Assembly: GCA_903772945.1 (NCBI GenBank)
Contig: CAICTM010000571.1
Location: 1-58,849, forward strand
DNA length: 58,849 bases
From: Seminavis robusta
Lineage: Eukaryota; Bacillariophyta; Bacillariophyceae; Naviculales; Naviculaceae
Direction: 5' to 3'
In this document: one piece after another, positions 1 to 9,807 of the stretch
How the letters are laid out: each line of letters starts with the position of its first letter
How positions within the stretch are numbered: the first letter of the stretch is position 1
Position numbers and translations under genes: made by a program
The notes under the pieces: model-generated
Told to the model about the DNA's origin: nothing
Database searches by the model: none
What the model saw: the letters and a program-made list of their open reading frames with translations, nothing else

Positions 1-17
1 CTTCCTACGATGAACTC

Positions 18-688
18 CTAGGAGCGGACATAGGTAATCCAATGGCGGAAGAAGCAAGGTTGCCACAGCAGTGATCGGAGCCGAAGCTGGAGCAACTGGT
101 GGTGGAGTAGCATTGCCACCAGAAGAGGGTGCCTTGTAAGGAAACTTGCGAAACCCACGATGTTCACTTGGGAAATGGAGCACTGTGGCCTTTGGAGAAC
201 CTTTCCACAGTTGCGACAATATTTAGCAACTACCTTCCCATCAACAGAAATGGTGGTTTGGGCATCATCTGGAATGTTCTCCAGTGGAGGCATGGAAGCA
301 AGCTTGTCTTAAATAAGAGTTGTGAGTTTGGAATTTGTTTCAGCACTCAGACCGTTGTTCCTTGGGAGCACCTCTCTTGGGACATGCTGGATCGTTTCTT
401 TGATGATCAGTAGCTCCACAATCAAAGCCAGCGCCTCCACGAGGACGGTTACCGCCACTGGCTGATCCACTGTTACGATCCTGAGTGAGACTCCCAACTT
501 TTGCCTCAACATGCTTTGTCAATTGCTGCTGGGAAGGGCTTTGTGCTGGGATCTTGATCAAGATGTTGGCGGCTCATAAGTTTTCTTAGGTTGATGAGGA
601 CCCGATAGAGGGCATCCAAGTCATTCAAAGTGTCGAGTGCTTTCCAATTGTTGTTACCCATATTTGCTATCGAATCAGTTGATGTCAC
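18..688 (-). pseudogene. Degenerate retrotransposon gag-like remnant (copia-like)
   Basis: Three minus-strand reading-frame pieces follow one another (about 688-506, 561-340 and 293-18), each broken by stops or frame changes. The middle piece holds a zinc-knuckle-like stretch, DCGATDHQRNDPACPKRG, near 400. The last piece holds a second Cys pair (KYCRNCG), and in a neighbouring frame a His-containing continuation (SEHRGFRKFP) followed by a Pro/Ala-rich tail. This pattern resembles Gag proteins of diatom Ty1/copia elements, where a CCHC knuckle precedes a second C-x2-C motif. The first Cys of the knuckle appears replaced by Gly. No intact ORF, LTR or polymerase domain was found, so the copy is dead. 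The copia assignment rests on motif resemblance only. Confidence 0.5.
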
Positions 689-1935
689 TCTTGACAGACA
701 AGCTCATGAACTTTGGATCGAAAAGTATTGGACAACCACACCAAAGGAGACCTCTCAAAGGATGTGCTCGTTAGTTAGGCATGGGATCACTTGACATAAG
801 TTTAATCGAATCTCTTGATGATCTTGCTTGCAATCGACTACATACATGGAACATTTCCCTCAGGGAACTTGGTGATGTCAAGTGAATAGCTTGGCTTTGA
901 AGGTTCAATCTTACTGAGAGAAGGCTTTAATTTTCTGCAGAAGAGCCAAGAGAAGTGTGGGCCCATTGTGTTTGTGTCTAGGGAACATATGATTTCAATT
1001 CTTCCTGGAGTGCATCAGTGCAAGAGTTCAAAGACAGCCTTTCCCGACCAGGCAAGTTTTGTCAAATCATACTGGCAAACAGGAATGTCTGCTTCAGAGT
1101 TCCAAGCATAGCGATGAGTCCGACCCCATTGACTGTGAGTGTCCTGATGCCATTTTTCCAATCATAGACTCTGAGACCTTCCAGGTAGCAGTGAACATGT
1201 TTGATTGTTTATGATAGTTGTGTGTATTGAGATCTCCAACAACAAGCTGAAGACCCCTTCCATTCCATGTTCAATCACCATACTTTTCAAAGGCGATGAG
1301 AGAGGCTAAAACATGGGAACCCAGAGGCATTTGACTCAGTCAAAGTAAAGAAGAGGAGACTGGGGGAACCCTTCAGTCCTTTCTTGCATGCCATTCAATG
1401 GGCGGAAGTGTGGTGTGGTGTTTAGATGGTCGTCTCCATGGAAAACCCCTGAGGCATAGGGTGCTTGAGGTTCCTTTCCCAGTCCATCTGAGCCGGATCC
1501 TTTCCAGGCTCCAGTGTGGTTGATACCTCAAAGCCGAGGGGCTTCTGTAAGCTTGGTCTTCTCTTTGGTTTTCCCAATGTGCTGGAGGACTCCTGGAATT
1601 AACTGCGGTCAATGGTGCTGCAGTCATGGTGAGTCTGATAGTGGCTCAATGGGATCTTGTTCAAAGAAAGCTTGGAAAATTCCTCTAGGACTGAAGAATG
1701 GCTGGTGCTGGTACTGTTGATGATGATGAGATTCTGAATCAAAGGAAGCGTCGTCAAGGTCCATCAAATGAGATCAAAAAGGATGGAAGAAATAGAGGAG
1801 CGGCAATAAGGAGCTGCAACAAGGGGAGGGGTGGATATCCGTCAATCGAGTCAATCGAGATGGAATTTATGAGCTTTCCAACATCTTTCGTGTCGCAACT
1901 GCAAGCGGTTTCGTCGTTTGAATTCAAACCACTCG

Positions 1936-2030
1936 AGGGATCGTACGGAGCGAGCGATCTTGACCCTCGTACGGAGCGATTGATTGCTCGGATCTTGACC
2001 TTCGTAAGGAGCGATTGATTCGTTCAAACG
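1936..2030. repeat. Imperfect tandem repeat (about 35-bp unit)
   Basis: The words 'tcgtacggagcga', 'gatcttgacc' and 'gagcgattgatt' recur in order about three times, as diverged tandem copies. The repeat lies in non-coding DNA and no function is suggested by its surroundings. Confidence 0.6.
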
Positions 2031-2417
2031 AAAACTGCAAGCCACTGCAAGCAAACCAAACGACCATGCCGTCCTGGGTAAGCAGAGACCAACTGTCGAT
2101 TGATCAGCAACAACACGAAGACCCACACGGAACGATCCATCGCGATCGCTCGATCCATCGCGATCGCTCGTGTTGTTGTTGTTTGAGTTAACGAAAAAGT
2201 GAGGAGTTTCGAAGATTAAGGCAAGCATGACTCAGCCAATTCGAATCGATAATAAAGACCTCGAAGCAGATCTAAGCATGACACAAAGCCGAGCCTATAT
2301 ATGCTTTCGGAGCTCATTTTTCGAATTCTGTTAACTTGTCGATCGCGACCTCTGCTGTTAACCCTGCCGATCGATTGATCCATGCTGAGCATGGCCAAGG
2401 CTTTGCCGTTGATAGAG

Positions 2418-2490
2418 ATAACAGTAGTAGCAGTAGAAGCAATAGTAGTAGGAGCAGTAACAGTAACATTAGTAACAGTAGTGGCTCCTG
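2418..2490. repeat. AGT/AGC-rich trinucleotide tract
   Basis: A run of AGTAGC, AGTAGAAGC, AGTAACAGT and similar triplets makes a low-complexity tract. It creates poly-Ser frames on one strand and poly-Leu frames on the other, neither of which looks like a real gene. Confidence 0.75.
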
Positions 2491-2960
2491 CAGCATCGAG
2501 ATAATAGGATCCCATCGAGATTACGATCGTCAATTAGGATTAAGAAATGGACTCCCATAGGAGTCATGGTATAAGATATGGTCCTCATCGCGATTCGATC
2601 GACGACAGGAGTAAGAACAATGGGATTGCTTTCGAGCGAATCCAAGGAAAGTGAGTTGCAATAAAGAGAAGGACTACCGATGAAGAATGCAAGAGGAAAT
2701 CATGGAGCAATCTGCATCAAGGAGTAGCACATTCCAATTGACAACCATAGGGGATAGACATTTAAGAAATAGAATGAGTAACATTCATAACTCGCATGCT
2801 ACATGGACAATACCATTGGATTATTAATCTAATATCTAAGAATTAAAGTTTGTATTTCAATAAGTGAGCAGTTATTGATTATTTGTTTCTAGAATAAGCC
2901 TGCTAATTGTAAAGCTGTAAAGCTGAATTGTAAGCTGTATCCCGTCGCATTCCAGAGGAA

Positions 2961-3857
2961 TTGGCCAGTCAAGCTTGGAACAGGTTCTGTGGAGTACCTG
3001 GGGAAGTGCACAATGCTGTTCTGGGGCACATTTCTGCAGCTGTTCTGGGAGCCATCCTTCAGGATGCCAAGACCAAGCTTGACAATACCGAGCTCTTCAA
3101 ACTGATCCACGCCTGGTCCTCCTTTGAGCCAACCACTCCTGATGAATCCAATCCAGACCGCCAAAACTCAGCCACTGTCTTGGTTCAAAACTATGTGGAT
3201 CTTGAATTTATTGATCCCGATGACTTGTCAACTTTTGTGGAGACATCCAGTTTGGTGACAACAGGCCAACTGTTGGATGCCTACAAAAAACAAGCAATGA
3301 AAGCCAAGCATGACCACAAGATTGCTATACACAAGCCTCTTTTTCATATTGCTGAGTGGAAATTTGCCCAATCTAAGGCTTTCACTTCGTCTTGCAACGG
3401 TTGGAGGAGTGACATCCTCGGTGGAGCTGCTTTTGCATTGGGTGAAAAGTATCGTTGGACTGTCACTACAAACTCCAACAATACTGGCAACTCTCATGTC
3501 TGGCTTGGTGTCGCCAAGTCTACTTACTCTTTGGATCCACTAGATTTTTGCGGTTTTCAAAAGGATTGTTGGGGAGTCTATGGAGACAATGGATATGAAT
3601 ATTCGAGTAATGGTTCAGGCTATAGACTTCTGGGAGAAGGTGCAAAGTTTGGAGCTGGATCGTGTGTCACCATGACTCTTGATTTGTCAGCATGCAATGC
3701 CAGCAATGGGACTCTATCAGTCTCTGTCAATGACCAGGATTCTGTTGAGGTAGTTTCCAACCTGCGAGCTCACCTGCTCGGGAGCAAGGCTGGTTTTGTA
3801 CCAGCTGTGTCATGCTTTTCAGCAACTGCTACAATTGTGGAAGTTCAAAAGCTTTAG
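2961..3857 (+). pseudogene. 5'-truncated copy of the BTB/SPRY-like gene
   Basis: This open frame matches the C-terminal two thirds of the complete gene starting at 4634, beginning at the shared ASQAWNRFC segment. It lacks the whole BTB domain. The frame begins at a TTG with no good upstream ATG, and homology stops close to 2960, so it is a truncated tandem duplicate. The retained part includes the BACK-like helical region and a SPRY-like domain. The blocks DFCGFQKDCWGVYGD and YRLLGEGAKFGAGSCVTMTL are nearly identical between the copies. The reading frame is undamaged over 298 codons, so the duplication is either recent or still under some constraint. A transcribed fragment or an alternative exon donor is possible, but no promoter or start codon supports that. 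Confidence 0.7.
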
Positions 3858-4633
3858 TTGTTGTGACCAAACCAGATTGAATCATTCCAAAGCTGTGGAT
3901 GAGTAGTATACGAGGCAATCTCATTCCGGTGTTCTACTCATTAGAGTATTTAACGATGAACTTCCAGGTACTTGCGTCCATTTTGCACGATGAAGAAATT
4001 GCCGGGTGCGGACGGCTGCTCGATACACGTACGGTAACATCTTTTCCGCTAGGGTTAAATAGTTACTGCATCATTCTTTCAAGAGCACACGAGCAGGCAG
4101 GTTCTTGCAGGAAGACCTCTTCGTCGAATCTAGTGGCTGCTTGTATGGTGCGGTGTGGTATCGTACCGTCATTCCATTGCGCGTCTCGAACTTTATCTAG
4201 CTAGCTTAGCTTCTGGTGAGATTGACCACGGCTGTGTAGACCAGGGGCCTCGTGCTTTTCTATGTTTGATCGAGCTTTGCTTTTCGCAAGGAAGCATCAT
4301 TTGAGGAGCGAGCGGAGGGACGAGTCGGAGTGACTGAGACTCGGTCGTCTGAACTTTTGGATCCGGACCGGCACCTTGGAATCGGTGCAGAACGAGGAAC
4401 CTGCTTCCACGGCGAGCCCGTAGCTTTTTCGCGCTGCCCAAGTACGGCCGTTGGTGTTGTCTTTCGGAATGCTCCGTACGGTTGCAGCAACTCCAGCCAG
4501 AGAGAAGACGGGGCTCCAGACAACATTTCTACTTTCTTCGAAGCAAACCATATAACAAAGCAAGGCCCAGATTCAGCTGCTCGATAAGCATCGAGCATCG
4601 ACACTCCAGCAACAAGCCAGCAGCCACGCAACC
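3858..4633. other. Intergenic region between the two BTB-family copies
   Basis: No gene is supported. Several overlapping open frames between 4190 and 4770 lie on both strands and have no recognisable protein character. The region probably includes the promoter and 5' leader of the complete BTB gene. Confidence 0.5.
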
Positions 4634-6070
4634 ATGGCCACGATGATGACACTCGCTATGAGTGTGGAGGTGTCACTCTCACAAGCTTTTGCCCGATTGG
4701 CAGATGAAGAATTCCATGATGTGTCTCTCAAAGGCACTGATGGAGTATTGGTTCCAGCCAATCGCATGGCCTTGTCTGCCCGCAGTGATTACTTCAAGAC
4801 AATGTTCAAAATGGGTAGATTCAAGGAAGCCAACAATGAAGTTGTATCCATCGGATTCTCCAGTGACGTGCTCAAGGCAATTGTGCAGTACAACCACACA
4901 GACACTGGCATTCTCTTGGCCAAATATTCTGAAGATGCTACAGGAGCCTTCTCCGCGATTGCTGCCAATCATATGGTGGAATTCCAGACCTTGATTTCCT
5001 TGACAGAAGCAGCAATGTATGTTGGATTGCCAGGCCTCTGCCAAAAGGCTCAAGATTGTCTGGCAGTCTTTGTGAAGAACAAACCTTCTTTGTCAATCTC
5101 TATTCTGGCTGCATACAAACAGGTTGGACCTGTTATCCGGGACGACTTGGCGAGTCAAGCTTGGAACAGGTTCTGTGTATCAGCTGGAGAATTAGATGGA
5201 ACTGTTCTAGGGCATATATCTGCCTCTGCTCTAGGAGCCATCATTCATGATTCCAAGGCAAAGGTTTTATGCAGGGTTGACAACACGAAGCTCTTCAAAC
5301 TGATCCACTCATGGGTACAGAGTGAGCCTTCAGTTCCTGGTGAATCCAAAGAAAGCCACCTACAATCCGCCAAGGATTTGGTTCAAAGCTATGTGAAGCT
5401 GGAATTCATCAAACCAGACGTGTTGTCTACACTTGTGGAACCATCAGGTTTGGTGACAGCCGGCCAAGTGAGTGAGGCAATTGAAAAGAATGCACAAAAA
5501 GCCAAGCATAAACTTACTGTGAGGTTTCGCCAGCCTCTTGTTGTTGATTTGGTGGCGTGGAAGGATGCCTCATCCAAAACTCTGACTTCTTCTCGCAATA
5601 GTTGGAAGAGTGATGTTCTCACTGTACCGGCTATCCAAATTGGTTCCAAGTATCACTGGAGAGTCACCACAAGTTCTGTCAATGAAACAACTGGCAACTC
5701 TCATGTCTGGCTTGGCGTGACAAAGTCTACTCACTCTCTGGATCCTCTAGACTTTTGCGGTTTTCAAAAGGATTGTTGGGGTGTCTATGGAGACCATGGA
5801 TGTGAATATTCGAGGAATGGTTCCGGCTATAGACTTTTGGGGGAAGGTGCCAAGTTTGGAGCTGGATCATGTGTCACCATGACGCTTGATTTGTCAGCCC
5901 GAAATGCCGGCAATGGGACTCTGTCCATCTCTGTGGATGATCAAGAACCTGTCATTGCAATTTCCAATATGCGAGCTCACATGTTTTTGATCACGGCTGG
6001 GTTCGTGCCAGCTGTGTCCTGTCTTCGAGCAAGTGCCACCATTGTGGATGCTTATGCTTGGAAGCTGTAG
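4634..6070 (+). CDS. BTB/BACK protein with SPRY-like C-terminal domain
   Basis: The product is 478 aa. Residues about 15-110 form a BTB/POZ domain (FHDVSLKG..., LSARSDYFKTMF). Residues about 115-250 form a helical BACK-like region. Residues about 320-478 resemble a SPRY/B30.2 fold (KYHWRVTT, HVWLGV, CWGVYGD, LSISVDDQEPV). BTB-BACK proteins commonly act as substrate adaptors of Cullin-3 ubiquitin ligases, with the C-terminal domain choosing the target; that role is inferred here. The ATG sits in a good context (ACCATGG), and no intron is needed. A 5'-truncated sister copy lies just upstream in the same orientation, so this is a local duplication. Confidence is high for BTB and moderate for SPRY. 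Confidence 0.85.
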   Translation: MATMMTLAMSVEVSLSQAFARLADEEFHDVSLKGTDGVLVPANRMALSARSDYFKTMFKMGRFKEANNEVVSIGFSSDVLKAIVQYNHTDTGILLAKYSEDATGAFSAIAANHMVEFQTLISLTEAAMYVGLPGLCQKAQDCLAVFVKNKPSLSISILAAYKQVGPVIRDDLASQAWNRFCVSAGELDGTVLGHISASALGAIIHDSKAKVLCRVDNTKLFKLIHSWVQSEPSVPGESKESHLQSAKDLVQSYVKLEFIKPDVLSTLVEPSGLVTAGQVSEAIEKNAQKAKHKLTVRFRQPLVVDLVAWKDASSKTLTSSRNSWKSDVLTVPAIQIGSKYHWRVTTSSVNETTGNSHVWLGVTKSTHSLDPLDFCGFQKDCWGVYGDHGCEYSRNGSGYRLLGEGAKFGAGSCVTMTLDLSARNAGNGTLSISVDDQEPVIAISNMRAHMFLITAGFVPAVSCLRASATIVDAYAWKL

Positions 6071-7023
6071 CTAGTTGCCGGGATATCTTCCCTAATACCC
6101 CATCCATTTAGTTGCCAGGATGTGGGCCATAAGGTACGCGCACGCAACTGCCACAGTTGGTGTGATTCGGCAAGCTGTGTGTGGGTCTTGGAGATATTGC
6201 TGCTGGCTCCTCCAGTCTTTAAATGCTGTTCAAAGTAGGTGTGCTACTAGCTATACAAGTTTGTACACGATGGCCCTGTCGTAGCCAACGTGCATCTGTT
6301 CATTGCTGATGTTGCACGTCCTTCTGCCACCATCGCCAGGTACCGTATACTTCTAGCTATATATCTAGCTCGAGGTTGACTTGCACCCACTAGTAGCTGG
6401 CTTCCTGGTAGCTGAGTAGCTGACACATGTAGACTGTGCAATCGTCTCCCATGGTTCTCAAGAACGGGAGAGTACTATGCGGTGTATATATAGGTGCATG
6501 ACTACCGTATGCATTGGAGGGCGGTGGCTACAGTGCAGGTGCAGGGGGCTGGAGCCGGACATGCAGCTAAGCGCAAGAGCAGAACAACTGCAGAGAAGCG
6601 AAGGGTGGCAAGTGGCAAGGAACGTAAGAAAGCTTTCTGCCCTATTCTACTAGCTAGCTAATAGACCCCCTTGCCTGGCGGGGAAGGAGGCATCTGATAG
6701 GGTGGAACTTCGATTCATGGTTCCATGCTTCCGCTCAATAATCCCCAACCCCTGGTAACGAACGAAACAAAATCTAATGCTTTTTAAACTGTTCCGTGGT
6801 ACCGGTACCGGTACTCAAAGGCTATATTATTGATATTTTCTTAGAATCTCTTCCAGTGAGGATCGATTGGCCTGCACACGGAACACTTTTTTTGAAGGTG
6901 CACGATGGTGGTGATGATTGAACTTGCTCCAGCCATGGCGATGTGGTTTCCTGTCTCCATTATAATAGTCAAAGGCGACGTCGCCTGACCACTGATAGAT
7001 ACAGTACAGTGGCTCCATCCATC
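6071..7023. other. Intergenic region with palindromic simple motifs
   Basis: No gene is visible. The stretch contains CTAGCTAG words (about 6650) and a GGTACCGGTACCGGTAC run near 6797-6815, motifs that recur in many non-coding parts of this window. A TATA-like word (gtgtatatatagg) occurs near 6481, with no gene placed close downstream. Confidence 0.5.
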
Positions 7024-9576
7024 ATGCCGTTCTTTCCGTTTAGCAATAGCAAGACGAGCAGAGATTCTCCCGCTGCCGTGTCTCCCGATGATGTGTCTCG
7101 TCGTCCTGCAAGTAGTCCAAGAAGTCGTTTGGGATCGATCGAAGCGATTGATTTGGAAATCACGGTGATTCAAGGACAAGGCTTGACGCCGAAAGACCGT
7201 CGCTTCTTTGGACTGGGGCGGCTCTCGTCGTCGGACCCCTATGTCAAAGTCGTGCTGGTCCAGTACCAAGACAACAACAACAGCCCACGGCAGTCTCTAC
7301 TGGATGCTGCCAAAAGGCCCTCCATGTGGAATAAACAGTGGTCCAGTAAACGAACCATGAATTCTGAAACAAGTCCTTCCTTGTCGTCTGGTGCCGACAC
7401 CAACAAGTCTACTACCACTGCTACTGCTACTACTACTCAGCATCGCCACAAGATCAAATTGGGCCGCACCCGCACTATTTACAAGACGTTGAATCCGTGT
7501 TGGAATGAAACCATTTACGGCTCTATTCGAGGTCAACAAGCGCTACAAAATCACACCGCCGCTCATCCGGCTCAGCTGGAATTCCATATAATGGACGAAG
7601 ATCAATTGTCGACCAATGATGCCATGGGCATGATTCCCATTGCCATTCCAGTCGCCAAACAGAATATGGACGTGACCAAGTGGTATGATGTTCCTCCCCA
7701 TTCTGCTGAAAAGGCACAAGGACGACTGCTCATTCGAATTCAAACCACGTTGAAATGGTCTCATGTACTAGTACGGGGAAATAGCTTTGCATTGTCGCAT
7801 CAACCACAACAAGCAACTTTACAACAGCAATCACCATCGGCCAAAGGAGTACCACAACCCGCGGAGTTTCAACACTTTTCGCCACAGCATCGAGTCATTC
7901 AATTGGGATTGTCTTGGGATGTCTTGATACGACCACAGCAACCACCTGCATCACCAACCAAAGACGAACTATCCTCCACGCAATCCCAAGAAAGTGGAGA
8001 CAGTTTTGTCCGGGGATTCAACGGTGGTCTACCACAAGCACCACAACAAGGCAAACAACAAGGCAAACAACAACAACGAGCCGTCGATTTGGATGTGTCT
8101 TGTGTCGCCGTCTCGCACGACGGGCAAGTCATCATGCCGGATACCGTCTACTATGGCAATTTGACCAATTCCAATGGCTCTGTTTGGCACAGTGGAGATG
8201 ATCGTACGGGAGAAAGTAGCGGGGACGATGAAACCATTACCTTTCTACTCGACCGCGTACCCAATCATGTCATGGCCATGTACGTCATTGTCACGGTCGC
8301 CACACCCTCCATGACATTGGCGGATGTTCATTCGACCCGGGTCACCGTACGGGATGTCACACCGGATTCATCTCATACTACTACTAGTAGTCAACACCAA
8401 CAATCACAATCACAACAACACACGCTCTGTTTCTTTTCCCCGGCCAATCATTCGTCCAGTCGGGATGCCACGGCCATGTTCATGGTACGGATTGCCCGCG
8501 ATCCATCGGCCGCGCCATCACTACCATTGCAAGCGGGAAAACCAAAACCCGTTTCCAAACGGTGGATTTTGACACCGATTGAAGATACGCACCCGACCGC
8601 CCGTGACTTTGGGTCGCTCATTCCCCAAATCAAAGCGTATACCCGTGATTTAGTTGCCGGCGGTGCCATCCGGATTGATCCTACCGAACGAGTCGCTATT
8701 TTGCGCAAGGGAGGCAACATTCGCGTCCAAGACTTTTGTACCGACAATGCACTGCCGTCGTCGCGGATTACATTTGGTTTGTCGTGGGATGTAGGGGAAG
8801 ATGATATCGATTTGGATGCGTCGGCCATTTTGCTCGATACGCACTTGAATCTGATTGATATGGTATGGTGGAAACAGTTGCATTCCAAAGACTACAATAT
8901 CATTCATCATGGAGACGAACGATTTGGGGTTCGGTGAGTATCGTTGTTTGTTGTATGCAAGGCAGCAGTGAGACTACAAGCTTTGCATTGCTTGGCTAAC
9001 CACAATCCACTCTCTTTGGTGCGCAGACAAGGAGACGACGAGTTGATTGACTTGTACCTGCGCAATATGACTCTCATGGGAGAACATTGTCACGTGCAGT
9101 ACATTGGATTCGTCATCAACTCCTACAGCGGTCAAAACTTGAAGGATGTGACACGGGCATCCTGCCACTTGTTTGATCCCGATACCAATGTCGAAATGGC
9201 CACGTACGCATTGACCAATGCCAAGGCACTCGACGGTGTCACCTCCTTGTTGGTCGGATGTCTCTATCGGGCACAGCATCATTCGCACACGATTTCACCT
9301 ACCGCAGTAGCATCACCGGTGCACGAACCTGGACATTCGGCCGCCGGCGACGGGGAATGGTGTTTTGCCATTATTTCCGAACCCAGTGATGGACGGACGG
9401 TCAAAGCCAATGTGGACGGGTTCCGCAACTACTTGAAAGACAATCCGCTGCAACCGGCACCAACAGTGATGGCCAACCATGGGGGACCAGAGAGTGTGCT
9501 CTATTCGGAAATGCCTCCCTTTGTACCATTAGCAAACGAAGGCTCGTTGTCGCCAGTGGCGGGGTCGTATGGCTAG
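7024..9576 (+). CDS. C2 domain plus two TerD-like domains, two exons
   Basis: Exons are 7024-8933 and 9027-9576 (intron 8934-9026, GTGAGT...GCAG), giving 819 aa. Splicing joins GERFGV-type sequence to RQGDDELIDLYL and rebuilds a continuous TerD domain, which supports the intron. A C2 domain spans residues about 41-243 (SSDPYVKVVL, LNPCWNET), with a Ser/Thr-rich insertion. A first TerD-like domain (IQLGLSWDV...VDLDVSCVAV) lies at about 290-490. A second, better preserved one (FGLSWDVGEDDIDLDASAILLD...) lies at about 580-780. TerD domains bind calcium through these Asp clusters and in bacteria belong to tellurite/stress resistance systems; C2 domains bind calcium and lipids. A calcium-responsive membrane-associated role is inferred. 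Gln-rich and Ser-rich linkers separate the domains. Confidence 0.88.
8934..9026 (+). other. Intron of the C2-TerD gene
   Basis: The 93-bp intron starts with GTGAGT and ends with GCGCAG. Removing it preserves the frame through the conserved second TerD domain (HHGDERFGV-RQGDDELIDLYL). Confidence 0.88.
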
Positions 9577-9807
9577 TTAGACACCAATGACAGCATTGGT
9601 TGTTTCCAGTGTGTGAATGATTCAAGCGCAAGATGTCGGACCAAGCAAAGTCCGTTGGAAGCTTTCAAACCCCACGGATGTTGACTTCTGACGCTACTGA
9701 GTACTTAGCTACATGTACCTGCCCTTGTATTTTGCTTGCTCTCCGAGATTAGGCGGCTCCGAAGGGCGTGATTGGTGTCGAAATCGGGGGAACGGGTTCG
9801 GCTATTA

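Larger units (their letters stand above)
689..2960. other. Gene-free stretch with decayed and repetitive DNA
   Basis: No credible gene was found. From about 700 to 1640 the minus strand has only short stop-broken frames that could be further decayed retroelement DNA. From about 1930 to 2030 a unit containing gatcttgaccctcgtacgg / gagcgattgattgctcgg repeats imperfectly. Around 2137-2170 the GATCCATCGCGATCGCTC unit occurs twice. From about 2418 to 2490 there is an imperfect AGTAGC/AGTAACAGT trinucleotide-like tract, which explains the Ser-rich and Leu-rich open frames there. Confidence 0.6.

Noticed and set aside
2216..2560. Leu-rich and Ser-rich open frames
   Set aside because: They are produced by the AGT/AGC trinucleotide tract on both strands.
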